Assembly (NCBI GenBank): GCA_949317995.1
Contig: OX439035.1
Location: forward strand, 83,887,959 to 83,951,958
Source of the DNA: Acholoe squamosa
Lineage: Eukaryota; Annelida; Polychaeta; Phyllodocida; Polynoidae
DNA: 64,000 bases
Direction of reading: 5' to 3'
Every line of letters starts with the position of its first letter. Position 1 is the stretch's first letter. Positions 40,755 to 51,231 of this stretch are shown in pieces. The notes under the pieces are model-generated. The model had not been told where the DNA came from. It worked only from the letters and a program-made list of their open reading frames with translations, and ran no database searches. The translations under genes were made by a program, and so were the position numbers.

Positions 40755-42545
40755 CTTCCAGCCGGGAGGAAGGACAAGGAAGTGGAGGAGATGTTGAGAA
40801 AGGGCATCATAGAGCCGGCGACGGGGCCGTGGGCAAGCCCCGTGGTCCTGGTAAAGAAAAAGGATGGGAGGGTGCGGTTTTGCGTGGACTACCGCCGTCT
40901 AAACGCGGTGACGGTTAAGGACGCCACTGCCACGGATAGACGATTCGCTGGACTCGATGGCGGGGGCGTGTTGGTTCAGCACGTTGGACTTGGCGTCAGG
41001 ATACTGGCAGGTGGCCATGGAGGGGGCGGATAAGCCAAAGACAGCGTTTGTGACGCACCGGGGCTTGTTCCAATTCAAGGTGATGCCTTTCGGGCTCTGC
41101 AACGCGCCCGGGACATTCGAACGCCTGATGGAAGTGGTGATGCGCAGGCTGCAGTGGTCCACTTGCCTCGTGTACCTGGATGACATTATCGTGTTTTCGT
41201 CCACCCTCGCCGAACATGCTACCCGACTGGAGACGGTACTAAAGCGGCTACAGGAAGCCGGTCTCAAGGTCAAGGCCAGTAAATGCCAGTTCGTGAGGGA
41301 GCAGGTCAACTTCCTGGGCCACCGCATCGATAAGACGGGGATCGGGACCGATCCCGAGAAGGTGGCAGCTGTCCGGGAGTGGCCTACCCCGGTCTCGGTG
41401 ACGGATGTACGGTCCTTCCTGGGGTTGTGTGGCTACTACCGCAGCTTTGTGCCCGGGTTCGCAGCCATCGCACGGCCCCTGTCGGAATTGACCGAAAAGA
41501 ACAAAAGGTTCCGCTGGGATAGATCCTGTGCGGAGGCCTTCCATTGTCTGAAGGAGAAGCTGAGTGAGGCTCCGGTGTTGGCATATCCGAGGGCAGAGGG
41601 GCGCCTTCTACTGGACACGGACGCCAGCGATATGGGGTTAGGCGCCGTCCTCTTGCAGATGCAGGAGGGGCAGGAACGACCGTTTGCCTATGCCAGTAGG
41701 ATGCTCAGCCGTTGCGAACGCAACTACTGTGTGACGAGGCGGGAATTGCTGGCGGTGGTGTTCGCAGTGAAAAAGTTTCGGCACTACCTGATTGGGCGGC
41801 CGGTCCGAATACGCACAGACCATGCAGCCCTTAAGTGGCTAGCGAGTTTCCGGGAACCAGAAGGGCAGGTGGCCCGGTGGTTGCAACTCCTGGAGACGTT
41901 CGATCACGTGATCGAGCACCGCCCCGGCCGGGATCATGGTAACGCGGATGGGTTGTCCAGGCGGCCATGCGGTATGGAGGGGGAGGGTGGCTCTCTCCTG
42001 TTCGACCAACCGGGGGAATGTAGGGCAGTAACGCGGAGGGAGGCGGCCGCGGACGCGGAGGCCAATGAGGCCAGCGGGAGGTCCCGGGCGGCGGAGGGGG
42101 ATGAGGAGGAGGAGGGTCCCACCTTGTCCTCCGCAGAACACTGGGCGGCAGTGCAAGACCAGGACGCCATCCTGGGGAGGGTCCGGCGGTGGGTAGCGGA
42201 GAACGTGGGCCCCGCATCGGACGAATTGGCCGGGGAACCCTACGCGGTGCGGGCGCTGGCGGTACAAGTGCCGGGACTGAGACTAGAGGGAGGGGTGCTT
42301 ACCCGAGTCTGGTGGGAACCGGGGGGCCGAACCTTCGGCCAGATAGTCGTCCCGGAGGGAAGGGTGCCGGAGGTGCTGGCGGAGGTGCATGGGGCTCCCC
42401 TGAGCAGTCACTTCGGGAGGGCCCGCAGCCTACGTCGGTTACAGCAAACCTACTACTGGCCCAGCTACAGAAGGGACCTTATACAGTGGTTGGAGACCTG
42501 CCCGCAATGCCTCAGCAGAAAGGGGGCTGTGCACCCCCCCCCGGG
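40755..42545 (+). pseudogene. G3 pol: RT, RNase H, integrase finger (protease missing)
   Basis: RT begins abruptly at the [14 protein letters not shown] block, with no retropepsin motif upstream. The frame breaks near 40923, within the RT block before the [10 protein letters not shown] motif, and resumes in the frame open from 40957. YLDDIIVF is near 41173. RNase H has LDTDASD near 41617 and RTDHAALKW near 41815. The integrase HHCC finger (H..SSHFG...C-x2-C) is at about 42385-42512. A run of nine C at 42534-42542 marks the next frameshift, after which the integrase core continues in another frame. Confidence 0.85.
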
Positions 42546-42547
42546 CC

Positions 42548-43897
42548 ATGATGAGACATGTGCCGGTAGTGGCGACGCTGGAAAGAATGGCCATGGACCT
42601 GATGGGGCCGTTGCCAAGGACGGGGAGAAAGAATCGGCATATCCTTCTGGTAATGGACTACTTCACGAAGTGGGCAGAGGCTATCCCCTTGCCAGACCAG
42701 GAGGCGGAAACAGTCGCCCGGGCCTTCGTGACGGAGGTGGTCTGCCGGCTGGGGCCACCTGGGACGATTCATACCGATCAGGGGAGGAATTTTCAGGCCC
42801 AGATGTTCCGGGAGGTGCACCGTCTCTTGGGGGTGGCGCAGACCCGTACCTGTCCCTACAATCCGAAGTCAGATGGATTGGTGGAGAGGTGCAACCGCAC
42901 CGTGGAGGCCATGCTCGCCATGACGGTGGACGAGAACCAGGCGGACTGGGACTTACAACTACCTCTTGTCATGGCCGCTTATCGGTCGTCGGTTCAGGCG
43001 TCGACCAATCAGACCCCCAACTTCATGATGATGGGGAGGGAGACACTGTTACCGGGGAGCCTCATCTACCCCCAGCCGGAAGGTGGCCACCTGGAGGAAG
43101 CCGGGGGCGGGGAGGGGTTCGCCGCAGAACTGCAAGTCCGGATGGCGAAAGGCCACGCTTACGCTTTGAAGCATATGGGGCGCCACCTAGTGTGGTCCGC
43201 GGATGGCGGGCCACATCCGGGTGTTACAGCGGTAACCAAGGCGACTCCCGCTGACCACAGGGACACCGGCGACTTGGCGGCTTCCATGGGTGCGGTGACT
43301 AATAGAGGAGGGCGCTTGTGCGCGTCATATTGGCATTGTTACCTAGTAAGAGGGGAGGAAAAAGGTGGGGGTGACTCACCTGAGAGGGAGGGAATCCGGA
43401 GAGAGGCTAGGAGGCGTGGTGTGAGGGTCCCCAGGCCCGGGACAGCGGAATTCATCCTTCGGCCACCGGCTGGCCACGGAGGGGGTTGGCGCCCTGAAAA
43501 AGAAGAAGGAGAGATTAGCACTGAGAGAGTGGTGGGGTGGGTGAAATTGACTCAACAGAAAAGGGACTTACCTGCGATTGGTCAGAGAAGGGCGGATCCG
43601 GCGCGAGAGATGAGTGAGAAGGTGGTCGCAATTTTTACGGCTAAGAACCGGCGGTGGGAGGAGCAGCAGAGGCGGGAAATGGAGGTGGCTACGGCCACAC
43701 CCACCGACTGCCGGACACCGACGGCCGACGCGGAGGCCGCCTGGTGTAATGAGCGGGAACTACACCGTGACCTAATTAGGACCGCCGACCTAGAAAGGCG
43801 AGAACGAGGCGCGGTGTGGCCCCACAGGGACACCGACACCGAATCTGACATCATGAAGAAGTCGTCGGTGCCTCTCCCCTGTTCTGTTTGCGGCTGA
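42548..43897 (+). pseudogene. G3 integrase core and C-terminus
   Basis: The DDE core is visible: D in MDLMGPL (about 42600), D in HTDQGRNF (about 42776) and E in GLVERCNRT (about 42885). It is separated from the zinc finger by the frameshift at the C9 run. After about 43110 the sequence loses similarity to gypsy integrases and becomes Arg/Gly/Glu-rich, ending at a TGA just after a C-x2-C pair, where the accessory frame takes over. Confidence 0.8.
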
Positions 43898-45030
43898 AAA
43901 TTTATGCAGAGAAGGGGCCGGGATGGAATTGCCCGGGGCGCAAGTGCCAGGCGCAGGTGAAGGAGGGTCGGTGGGACGACCTGATGGCCCACATGGCGGC
44001 CCAGCACCTGGGCCACCCGTGGCTGAGTCTGTCGAAGGCCGAGCGGCCACCGCTGTATACCATACGGTATAGGGGGGCCGCCACCGGAGCGGCGACCACC
44101 ACCACCGGGGAGGAGCCACCGCCATCCGAGGAGGGCGCTAGCGCGGACCCCAAAGGAGAGGAGGGCCACACCTCGGAGACGGCCACCGACCGTGTGGAGG
44201 AGGCCACCGACCACGGGGGGAAGACCGCCGAGGAGGCAACCACCGGGGACAAGGCCACCGAGAGTGGTGCAGACAGCCCGGCGGCCAGCCCCGCCAGTGC
44301 TCAGGACTCCCCACGGCCTCGCTCCCGCAGTGGCACCCGACGGGCGGCCCGCCTGGCCACAGAAAGGACCCCTGCGCCCGCAAGCCCGCGTCGATCGCCC
44401 CGGCGGCTGCGCAGTGTGGTCTGCCCGGCTCTGCAGCCGGGAGAGCACAGCCGCTCGCCGCAGAGGGATCGGAAGCGGAAGTCGGAGCCGCGGGTGACCG
44501 TGGAGGCGTGGGACGCCCATCCACCCCGGATCGAGTTAGGGGAGGGGGATGACGAGGTGGTCACACCCAGCAAGGTGGCCCGGACGGGGTCCGGGGGCAC
44601 CCAGGCCCAGGGCGTGGCGGAGCAGTGCCGGTCCCGCCACCACTCAGCGGAGGACCAGGAGGCCGCCAGGGTCCTGGTGGAGGAGATGGGGCGGCTCACG
44701 CCAGTCCAGTCGACCTTGGGCGCGGAGGCGGAGGCCATCTTGGACCGGGTCCTGGAGGCCCCCTCCGCCGGGGGAGAGGGCGACCCGCTCCTGCTGCGGT
44801 CGCTGCTGCGGAGCGAGGGGGGCGACCCAGCCCCAGCCGGGGTCGGAGAGGGTCTCCTCCGACATACAGGCCAGCTGGCTCAGGAGATGGCGAGGCGGTA
44901 CCAGCGGCAGCTGCTGGCGGAGGCCCTGCAGTGTCGGCAGTGGCAGACCCCAGAGGGCGAGGTGGTGTCGCTGGACCGCCCCTCGCCGGCCACGGTAGAC
45001 GCAGAGGAGTGGGGAGCCAGTCGGTCGCTG
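43888..45030 (+). CDS. G3 accessory gene, first part
   Basis: This frame begins as the integrase frame ends and has a Cys/His cluster (C-x4-C ... H-x4-H, about 43933-44010) suited to a zinc finger. It continues through Ala/Thr/Glu-rich, basic Ser/Arg/Pro-rich and helical Leu/Glu-rich stretches. It departs from coding style at the G6-T-C6 run 45030-45042, where a second frame continues. No family is recognised. Confidence 0.5.
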
Positions 45031-46850
45031 GGGGGTCCCCCCGCCAGGGCCTGCCGCCGGAGCAGGTGCGGCGCATCCTACAGACCACGCCGCCCCCGGT
45101 TCAGCCCCACACCTCCGACAACAACACCCCGGCGCCGGGGGGCCAACTGGAGGGCCTCATCGCCGCCCGAGTAGTGGACGACGGCCAGGAGGAGGAGGAG
45201 CTCGATTGGGAGGAGGACCCCAGTCTAGAGGCGGTGGCCTACCGTAGCGTGCCCCTGACTACGGACTCCGACGAGGAGGCGGCATCTCCGGGGGAGGCGG
45301 TCGACAGGCGGGTGATCACCCTTACTGGGCTGGACCGCGAGGACAGCCCAGTGCCTGAGGCCGAGGGCGAGACCCGCACAGTCACGATGGGGGGCGCGCC
45401 GCTACCTGGGGCCGCTAGTCAGGGAGCAGGAGAAAGAGAAAGGAAGGAAGGAGAGGAAGCAAAGGCACCCAGAGATAAGAGGGAGAGAGAGGGGGAGAAG
45501 GCCACCAAGGACAGGAAGGTGAGGGACAAGAAAGGGAGGGAGGAAGAGAAGGCGAGGAAGGACAGTAAAGAGAGGGAGAGGAGGGACAGAGATGAAGAGA
45601 GAGCGGTCAAGGATAAGAAAGAGAGGGAGAGGAAGGAGAGGGACGAGGAGAAAGCGGCTAGAGAAAAGGAGAAGAGAGAAAAGGAAAGGAAGGAGAGGGA
45701 GGAGGAGAGAGCGGCCCAAGAAAGGAGGGACAAAGATAAGAAAGAAAGGGAGGAGAAGAAGAGAAAGGAGAGGGAGGAGAGAGTGGCGAGGGAGAAGAAA
45801 GAGATGGCTGAGAAAAGAGAGAGGGAGGAGAAGGCTACTAGGGAAAAGAAGGAAAGGGAGGAACGATGGGCTAAGGAGAAGAAGGAGAAGGACGAGAGGG
45901 AGAGGAAGGAGAGGAAAGATCGGAAAGAGAGAGAGGAGAGAGCGGCCCACGAAAAGAGGGAGAGAGAGGACCGGGATAGGAGAGAGAGGGAGGAGAGACA
46001 GGCTGAGGAAAGGGAGAGGAGGAGACGGGAGGAGAGAAGAGTGGACGAGGAGACGAGGCGAGAGGGCCGGGCGAGTCAGCGGTATGAGGCTGGCCCCCAC
46101 AGGAGTGAGAGTTACGGGGAGTACCGGAGGCGCCGGGAGTTCAAGGAGAGGTATGAGGAGGAGAGGGGCCTCCGGGGGCCAGGGCCCAGGAGAGAGGAGT
46201 GGAGGGAAGAGTGGGGAGAGAGGATCCCTGGGGCGGAGGTTCCGGGGCTGCCGTGGGCGGAGGAGATGGACCCGCTGGCGGGGAGGCCGCTGTGGATCGG
46301 GGACACCTACCAGCGGATCCCCTGGCGGTGAGTGGACAACCCCGACAAGCTGCAGAAGTGGGCGGTGGGGCTGGCTCCATCCCCGGACCTGGGCGAGGAA
46401 TACACCCCCGTAGGCGGGCGGGCGCACGGGTGGGTGGAGCTGGTGGGCCCATCCCTGTGGCGTACACACTACTACGCGACCACAGTTCAGAGGTACGACC
46501 CAGGGATGGGTCAGGGAGGCGTGCCCCCGCCACCACCTCCACCTCCCCCTCCGGGAGTGGGGCGACCCCCACCGTCGGCTGCAGTGGGTAGACCGCCCAC
46601 CCAGGCGTCAGGAGCAATGGGGACAGCCGGGCCCCAGGGTTCGGGCTTGAGTCTGCCGCCGCCGTCATCCCAGGGACAGGGGAGATATGGCCACCAGACC
46701 CTCACACCCTTCGTCCCACCGCTCCCAGGACCCTCCAGGGCCACCCCGCAGCCGCCGCCACCGCGACCAGCCGAGGCACCCTTGAGCCGCGACCTGGAGG
46801 AGCGGATTCGCCGGATGGTGAGGGAGGAGCAGCAGAGGGGGAGCCAGTAG
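45031..46850 (+). CDS. G3 accessory gene, second part with charged helix
   Basis: In the frame 44625-46331 the sequence from about 45040 is acidic, then (about 45420-46080) becomes a run of over 200 residues almost wholly of Lys, Arg, Glu and Asp with regular Glu-Arg spacing. This is the signature of a single alpha-helix (ER/K) or long coiled coil. A TGA at 46329-46331 interrupts it, and the same frame goes on for 173 codons of proline-rich sequence (a Pro run near 46530-46555) to TAG 46848-46850. The TGA lies within GCGGTGAGTGG, which also reads as a splice donor. Function unknown. Confidence 0.5.
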
Positions 46851-47507
46851 GCGGGAGGAAGAAAAGGAGAAGCCGGGGAGAGCGGTCGCAAAAAAAAAAG
46901 GGTGAGCGGGAGACGCGAGAAGGAAGAGGGGACGGGCAGTGGCCGGTGAGAAGGGATGGCAGGGACGTCGGAGGGCGCAGCCGGGAAGCTGAAAGACAGC
47001 CAGGAAGGGGGGTGCGAAGGGGGTTAGTAGGGGTAGGGGGAGTACTGGTGGGGGATTGAGTACCTGCCAGGAAACCCAGGCCCTGAACATCCCTGGAAGC
47101 CCCCAGGGCATAAGACAAGCAGCATAAGATAAGGGCTGGCAGCCCAGAGAGTCGGGAGGATCCCAGTGGCCAGGACAAGGAAGAGACGGCCCCACTTCCT
47201 GCATCGTTTTACCGCGCCCTTCTAGACCGTGGATTTCCGGTGATCGGTTGTGTATATCTCGTTCAGTGCATAGTAAATTAGGAACAGCCCACTGTTGGTG
47301 CTGGTAGTCGAGATTAAGTCATTTATTATAAGTCATTTTAAGTCGTTCACGCTCTAGTCGGGATTAAGTAATATTACGTTAAGGACGGCCCACTGTAGGT
47401 GCCGATAGACTGAATTAAGCCTTGATATATTATACAGTTAGGGAGTTAAAGACGGGCGGTCCACTGTTGGAGCCCATAGGTATTGTAACTAATCATGATA
47501 ATAAGGG
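46851..47507 (+). other. G3 3' region between accessory gene copies
   Basis: This is non-coding: GC-rich at first, then AT-rich with repeated GTCGAGATTAAGT / GTCGGGATTAAGT words and CCCACTGT.GGTGC words near 47280-47480. The same block recurs at 50102-50734. Confidence 0.5.
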
Positions 47508-50101
47508 ACAAGGCCACCGAGAGTGGTGCAGACAGCCCGGCGGCCAGCCCCGCCAGTGCTCAGGACTCCCCACGGCCTCGCTCCCGCAGTGGCACCCGAC
47601 GGGCGGCCCGCCTGGCCACAGAAAGGACCCCCGCGCCCGCAAGCCCGCGTCGATCGCCCCGGCGGCTGCGCAGTGTGGTCTGCCCGGCTCTGCAGCCGGG
47701 AGAGCACAGCCGCTCGCCGCAGAGGGATCGGAAGCGGAAGTCGGAGCCGCGGGTGACCGTGGAGGCGTGGGACGCCCATCCACCCCGGATCGAGTTAGGG
47801 GAGGGGGATGACGAGGTGGTCACACCCAGCAAGGTGGCCCGGACGGGGTCCGGGGGCACCCAGGCCCAGGGCGTGGCGGAGCAGTGCCGGTCCCGCCACC
47901 ACTCAGCGGAGGACCAGGAGGCCGCCAGGGTCCTGGTGGAGGAGATGGGGCGGCTCACGCCAGTCCAGTCGACCTTGGGCGCGGAGGCGGAGGCCATCTT
48001 GGACCGGGTCCTGGAGGCCCCCTCCGCCGGGGGAGAGGGCGACCCGCTCCTGCTGCGGTCGCTGCTGCGGAGCGAGGGGGGCGACCCAGCCCCAGCCGGG
48101 GTCGGAGAGGGTCTCCTCCGACATACAGGCCAGCTGGCTCAGGAGATGGCGAGGCGGTACCAGCGGCAGCTGCTGGCGGAGGCCCTGCAGTGTCGGCAGT
48201 GGCAGACCCCAGAGGGCGAGGTGGTGTCGCTGGACCGCCCCTCGCCGGCCACGGTAGACGCAGAGGAGTGGGGAGCCAGTCGGTCGCTGGGGGGTCCCCC
48301 CGCCAGGGCCTGCCGCCGGAGCAGGTGCGGCGCATCCTACAGACCACGCCGCCCCCGGTTCAGCCCCACACCTCCGACAACAACACCCCGGCGCCGGGGG
48401 GCCAACTGGAGGGCCTCATCGCCGCCCGAGTAGTGGACGACGGCCAGGAGGAGGAGGAGCTCGATTGGGAGGAGGACCCCAGTCTAGAGGCGGTGGCCTA
48501 CCGTAGCGTGCCCCTGACTACGGACTCCGACGAGGAGGCGGCATCTCCGGGGGAGGCGGTCGACAGGCGGGTGATCACCCTTACTGGGCTGGACCGCGAG
48601 GACAGCCCAGTGCCTGAGGCCGAGGGCGAGACCCGCACAGTCACGATGGGGGGCGCGCCGCTACCTGGGGCCGCTAGTCAGGGAGCAGGAGAAAGAGAAA
48701 GGAAGGAAGGAGAGGAAGCAAAGGCACCCAGAGATAAGAGGGAGAGAGAGGGGGAGAAGGCCACCAAGGACAGGAAGGTGAGGGACAAGAAAGGGAGGGA
48801 GGAAGAGAAGGCGAGGAAGGACAGTAAAGAGAGGGAGAGGAGGGACAGAGATGAAGAGAGAGCGGTCAAGGATAAGAAAGAGAGGGAGAGGAAGGAGAGG
48901 GACGAGGAGAAAGCGGCTAGAGAAAAGGAGAAGAGAGAAAAGGAAAGGAAGGAGAGGGAGGAGGAGAGAGCGGCCCAAGAAAGGAGGGACAAAGATAAGA
49001 AAGAAAGGGAGGAGAAGGAGAGGGAGGAGAGAGTGGCGAGGGAGAAGAAAGAGATGGCTGAGAAAAGAGAGAGGGAGGAGAAGGCTACTAGGGAAAAGAA
49101 GGAAAGGGAGGAACGATGGGCTAAGGAGAAGAAGGAGAAGGACGAGAGGGAGAGGAAGGAGAGGAAAGATCGGAAAGAGAGAGAGGAGAGAGCGGCCCAC
49201 GAAAAGAGGGAGAGAGAGGACCGGGATAGGAGAGAGAGGGAGGAGAGACAGGCTGAGGAAAGGGAGAGGAGGAGACGGGAGGAGAGAAGAGTGGACGAGG
49301 AGACGAGGCGAGAGGGCCGGGCGAGTCAGCGGTATGAGGCTGGCCCCCACAGGAGTGAGAGTTACGGGGAGTACCGGAGGCGCCGGGAGTTCAAGGAGAG
49401 GTATGAGGAGGAGAGGGGCCTCCGGGGGCCAGGGCCCAGGAGAGAGGAGTGGAGGGAAGAGTGGGGAGAGAGGATCCCTGGGGCGGAGGTTCCGGGGCTG
49501 CCGTGGGCGGAGGAGATGGACCCGCTGGCGGGGAGGCCGCTGTGGATCGGGGACACCTACCAGCGGATCCCCTGGCGGTGAGTGGACAACCCCGACAAGC
49601 TGCAGAAGTGGGCGGTGGGGCTGGCTCCATCCCCGGACCTGGGCGAGGAATACACCCCCGTAGGCGGGCGGGCGCACGGGTGGGTGGAGCTGGTGGGCCC
49701 ATCCCTGTGGCGTACACACTACTACGCGACCACAGTTCAGAGGTACGACCCAGGGATGGGTCAGGGAGGCGTGCCCCCGCCACCACCTCCACCTCCCCCT
49801 CCGGGAGTGGGGCGACCCCCACCTGTCGGCTGCAGTGGGTAGACCGCCCACCCAGGCGTCAGGAGCAATGGGGACAGCCGGGCCCCAGGGTTCGGGCTTG
49901 AGTCTGCCGCCGCCGTCATCCCAGGGACAGGGGAGATATGGCCACCAGACCCTCACACCCTTCGTCCCACCGCTCCCAGGACCCTCCAGGGCCACCCCGC
50001 AGCCGCCGCCACCGCGACCAGCCGAGGCACCCTTGAGCCGCGACCTGGAGGAGCGGATTCGCCGGATGGTGAGGGAGGAGCAGCAGAGGGGGAGCCAGTA
50101 G
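47508..50101 (+). pseudogene. second copy of the G3 accessory gene, lacking its start
   Basis: It repeats the first copy from its Thr/Asp-rich segment onward without the Cys/His cluster. It keeps the same frame change near 48290 and the same TGA at 49579-49581. An extra T at about 49823 then shifts the proline-rich tail. The conserved breaks show that they predate the duplication. Confidence 0.7.
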
Positions 50102-50811
50102 GCGGGAGGAAGAAAAGGAGAAGCCGGGGAGAGCGGGAGACGCGAGAAGGAAGAGGGGACGGGCAGTGGCCGGTGAGAAGGGATGGCAGGGACGTCGGAG
50201 GGCGCAGCCGGGAAGCTGAAAGACAGCCAGGAAGGGGGGTGCGAAGGGGGTTAGTAGGGGTAGGGGGAGTACTGGTGGGGGATTGAGTACCTGCCAGGAA
50301 ACCCAGGCCCTGAACATCCCTGGAAGCCCCCAGGGGATAAGACAAGCAGCATAAGATAAGGGCTGGCAGCCCAGAGAGTCGGGAGGATCCCAGTGGCCAG
50401 GACAAGGAAGAGACGGCCCCACTTCCTGCATCGTTTTACCGCGCCCTTCTAGACCGTGGATTTCCGGTGATCGGTTGTGTATATCTCGTTCAGTGCATAG
50501 TAAATTAGGAACAGCCCACTGTTGGTGCTGGTAGTCGAGATTAAGTCATTTATTATAAGTCATTTTAAGTCGTTCACGCTCTAGTCGGGATTAAGTAATA
50601 TTACCTTAAGGACGGCCCACTGTAGGTGCCGATAGACTGAATTAAGCCTTGATATATTATACAGTTAGGGAGTTAAAGACGGGCGGTCCACTGTTGGAGC
50701 CCATAGGTATTGTAACTAATCATGATAATAAGGGGGGAGGCTGTACGGCACGGGTGCCATTGTTGGACACTCGAGTAATGTGTATTATAAAAGTTATACC
50801 CATAGAATAAA

Positions 50812-50826
50812 GTAAGGTGGGAGGGA
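50812..50826 (+). promoter_or_regulatory. G3 polypurine tract
   Basis: AGTAAGGTGGGAGGGA lies directly against the 3' LTR, the expected primer for plus-strand DNA. Confidence 0.65.
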
Positions 50827-51227
50827 TGTAATAAACATTGGCCGGCGGCTTGGCAGCAGCCACCGAAGCTCGGTGGCGGGTTCCCGCTGTGGCCGCTAGG
50901 TGGCGCGTCGGCGGTGACGTCACAGCCTTGTGACGTCACCGTCGGCGGCCGGGGGCTATAAAACGCGGTGTTCGGTGGTTTTATAGCAGACGCGATCAGA
51001 CACTCAGGTGGCCTACGTGTAAGCTATCTTAAGAGAGTTCGGTGGCTGGTTTCTAGTCCACGAACAGAGTGGCGTCTCTAAGCAAGTATAAGTATAAGTA
51101 TCAGTATAAGCAAGTAACTGATGACAAGTGACTGTTAGTCCTTAAGGCTCCTAAGAAATAAAACAACAACAACGGCTGTAACTTTATATTCCATTCTTTA
51201 TATACGGTGTCGACTCTGGTTATTACA
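50827..51227 (+). repeat. G3 3' LTR
   Basis: This is the partner of 38831-39231, with the same two TGACGTCA sites and TATA box and about eight substitutions. Confidence 0.93.
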
Positions 51228-51231
51228 GTAT

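Larger units (their letters stand above)
44249..50734 (+). repeat. 3.26 kb tandem duplication within G3
   Basis: Bases 44249-47507 (3259) are repeated at 47508-50734 (3227). The only length differences I see are a 9-base loss in the charged repeat (near 49010), a 24-base loss near 50134 and a one-base gain near 49825, which account for the 32-base difference. The junction has GGG on both parental sides (ACCGGGG|ACAAGG and ATAAGGG|GGAGG), fitting microhomology-mediated template switching. Confidence 0.93.
38831..51227 (+). mobile_element. G3: GC-rich Ty3/gypsy element nested in G2
   Basis: LTRs of 401 bases lie at 38831-39231 and 50827-51227, with TG and CA ends and the duplication GTAT (38827-38830 and 51228-51231). 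They differ at about eight positions by eye (about 2 percent). Between them are gag, a pol lacking protease, a long accessory gene and a 3.26 kb tandem duplication. Base composition is much richer in G and C than the flanks. Frameshifts and the missing protease make it defective. Confidence 0.92.

Noticed and set aside
45402..46469. A 355-codon minus-strand frame rich in Leu, Ser, Pro and Phe (and its twin at 48661-49995)
   Set aside because: It is the complement of the purine-only charged repeat on the plus strand; such repeats give long open frames in the opposite strand by composition alone.
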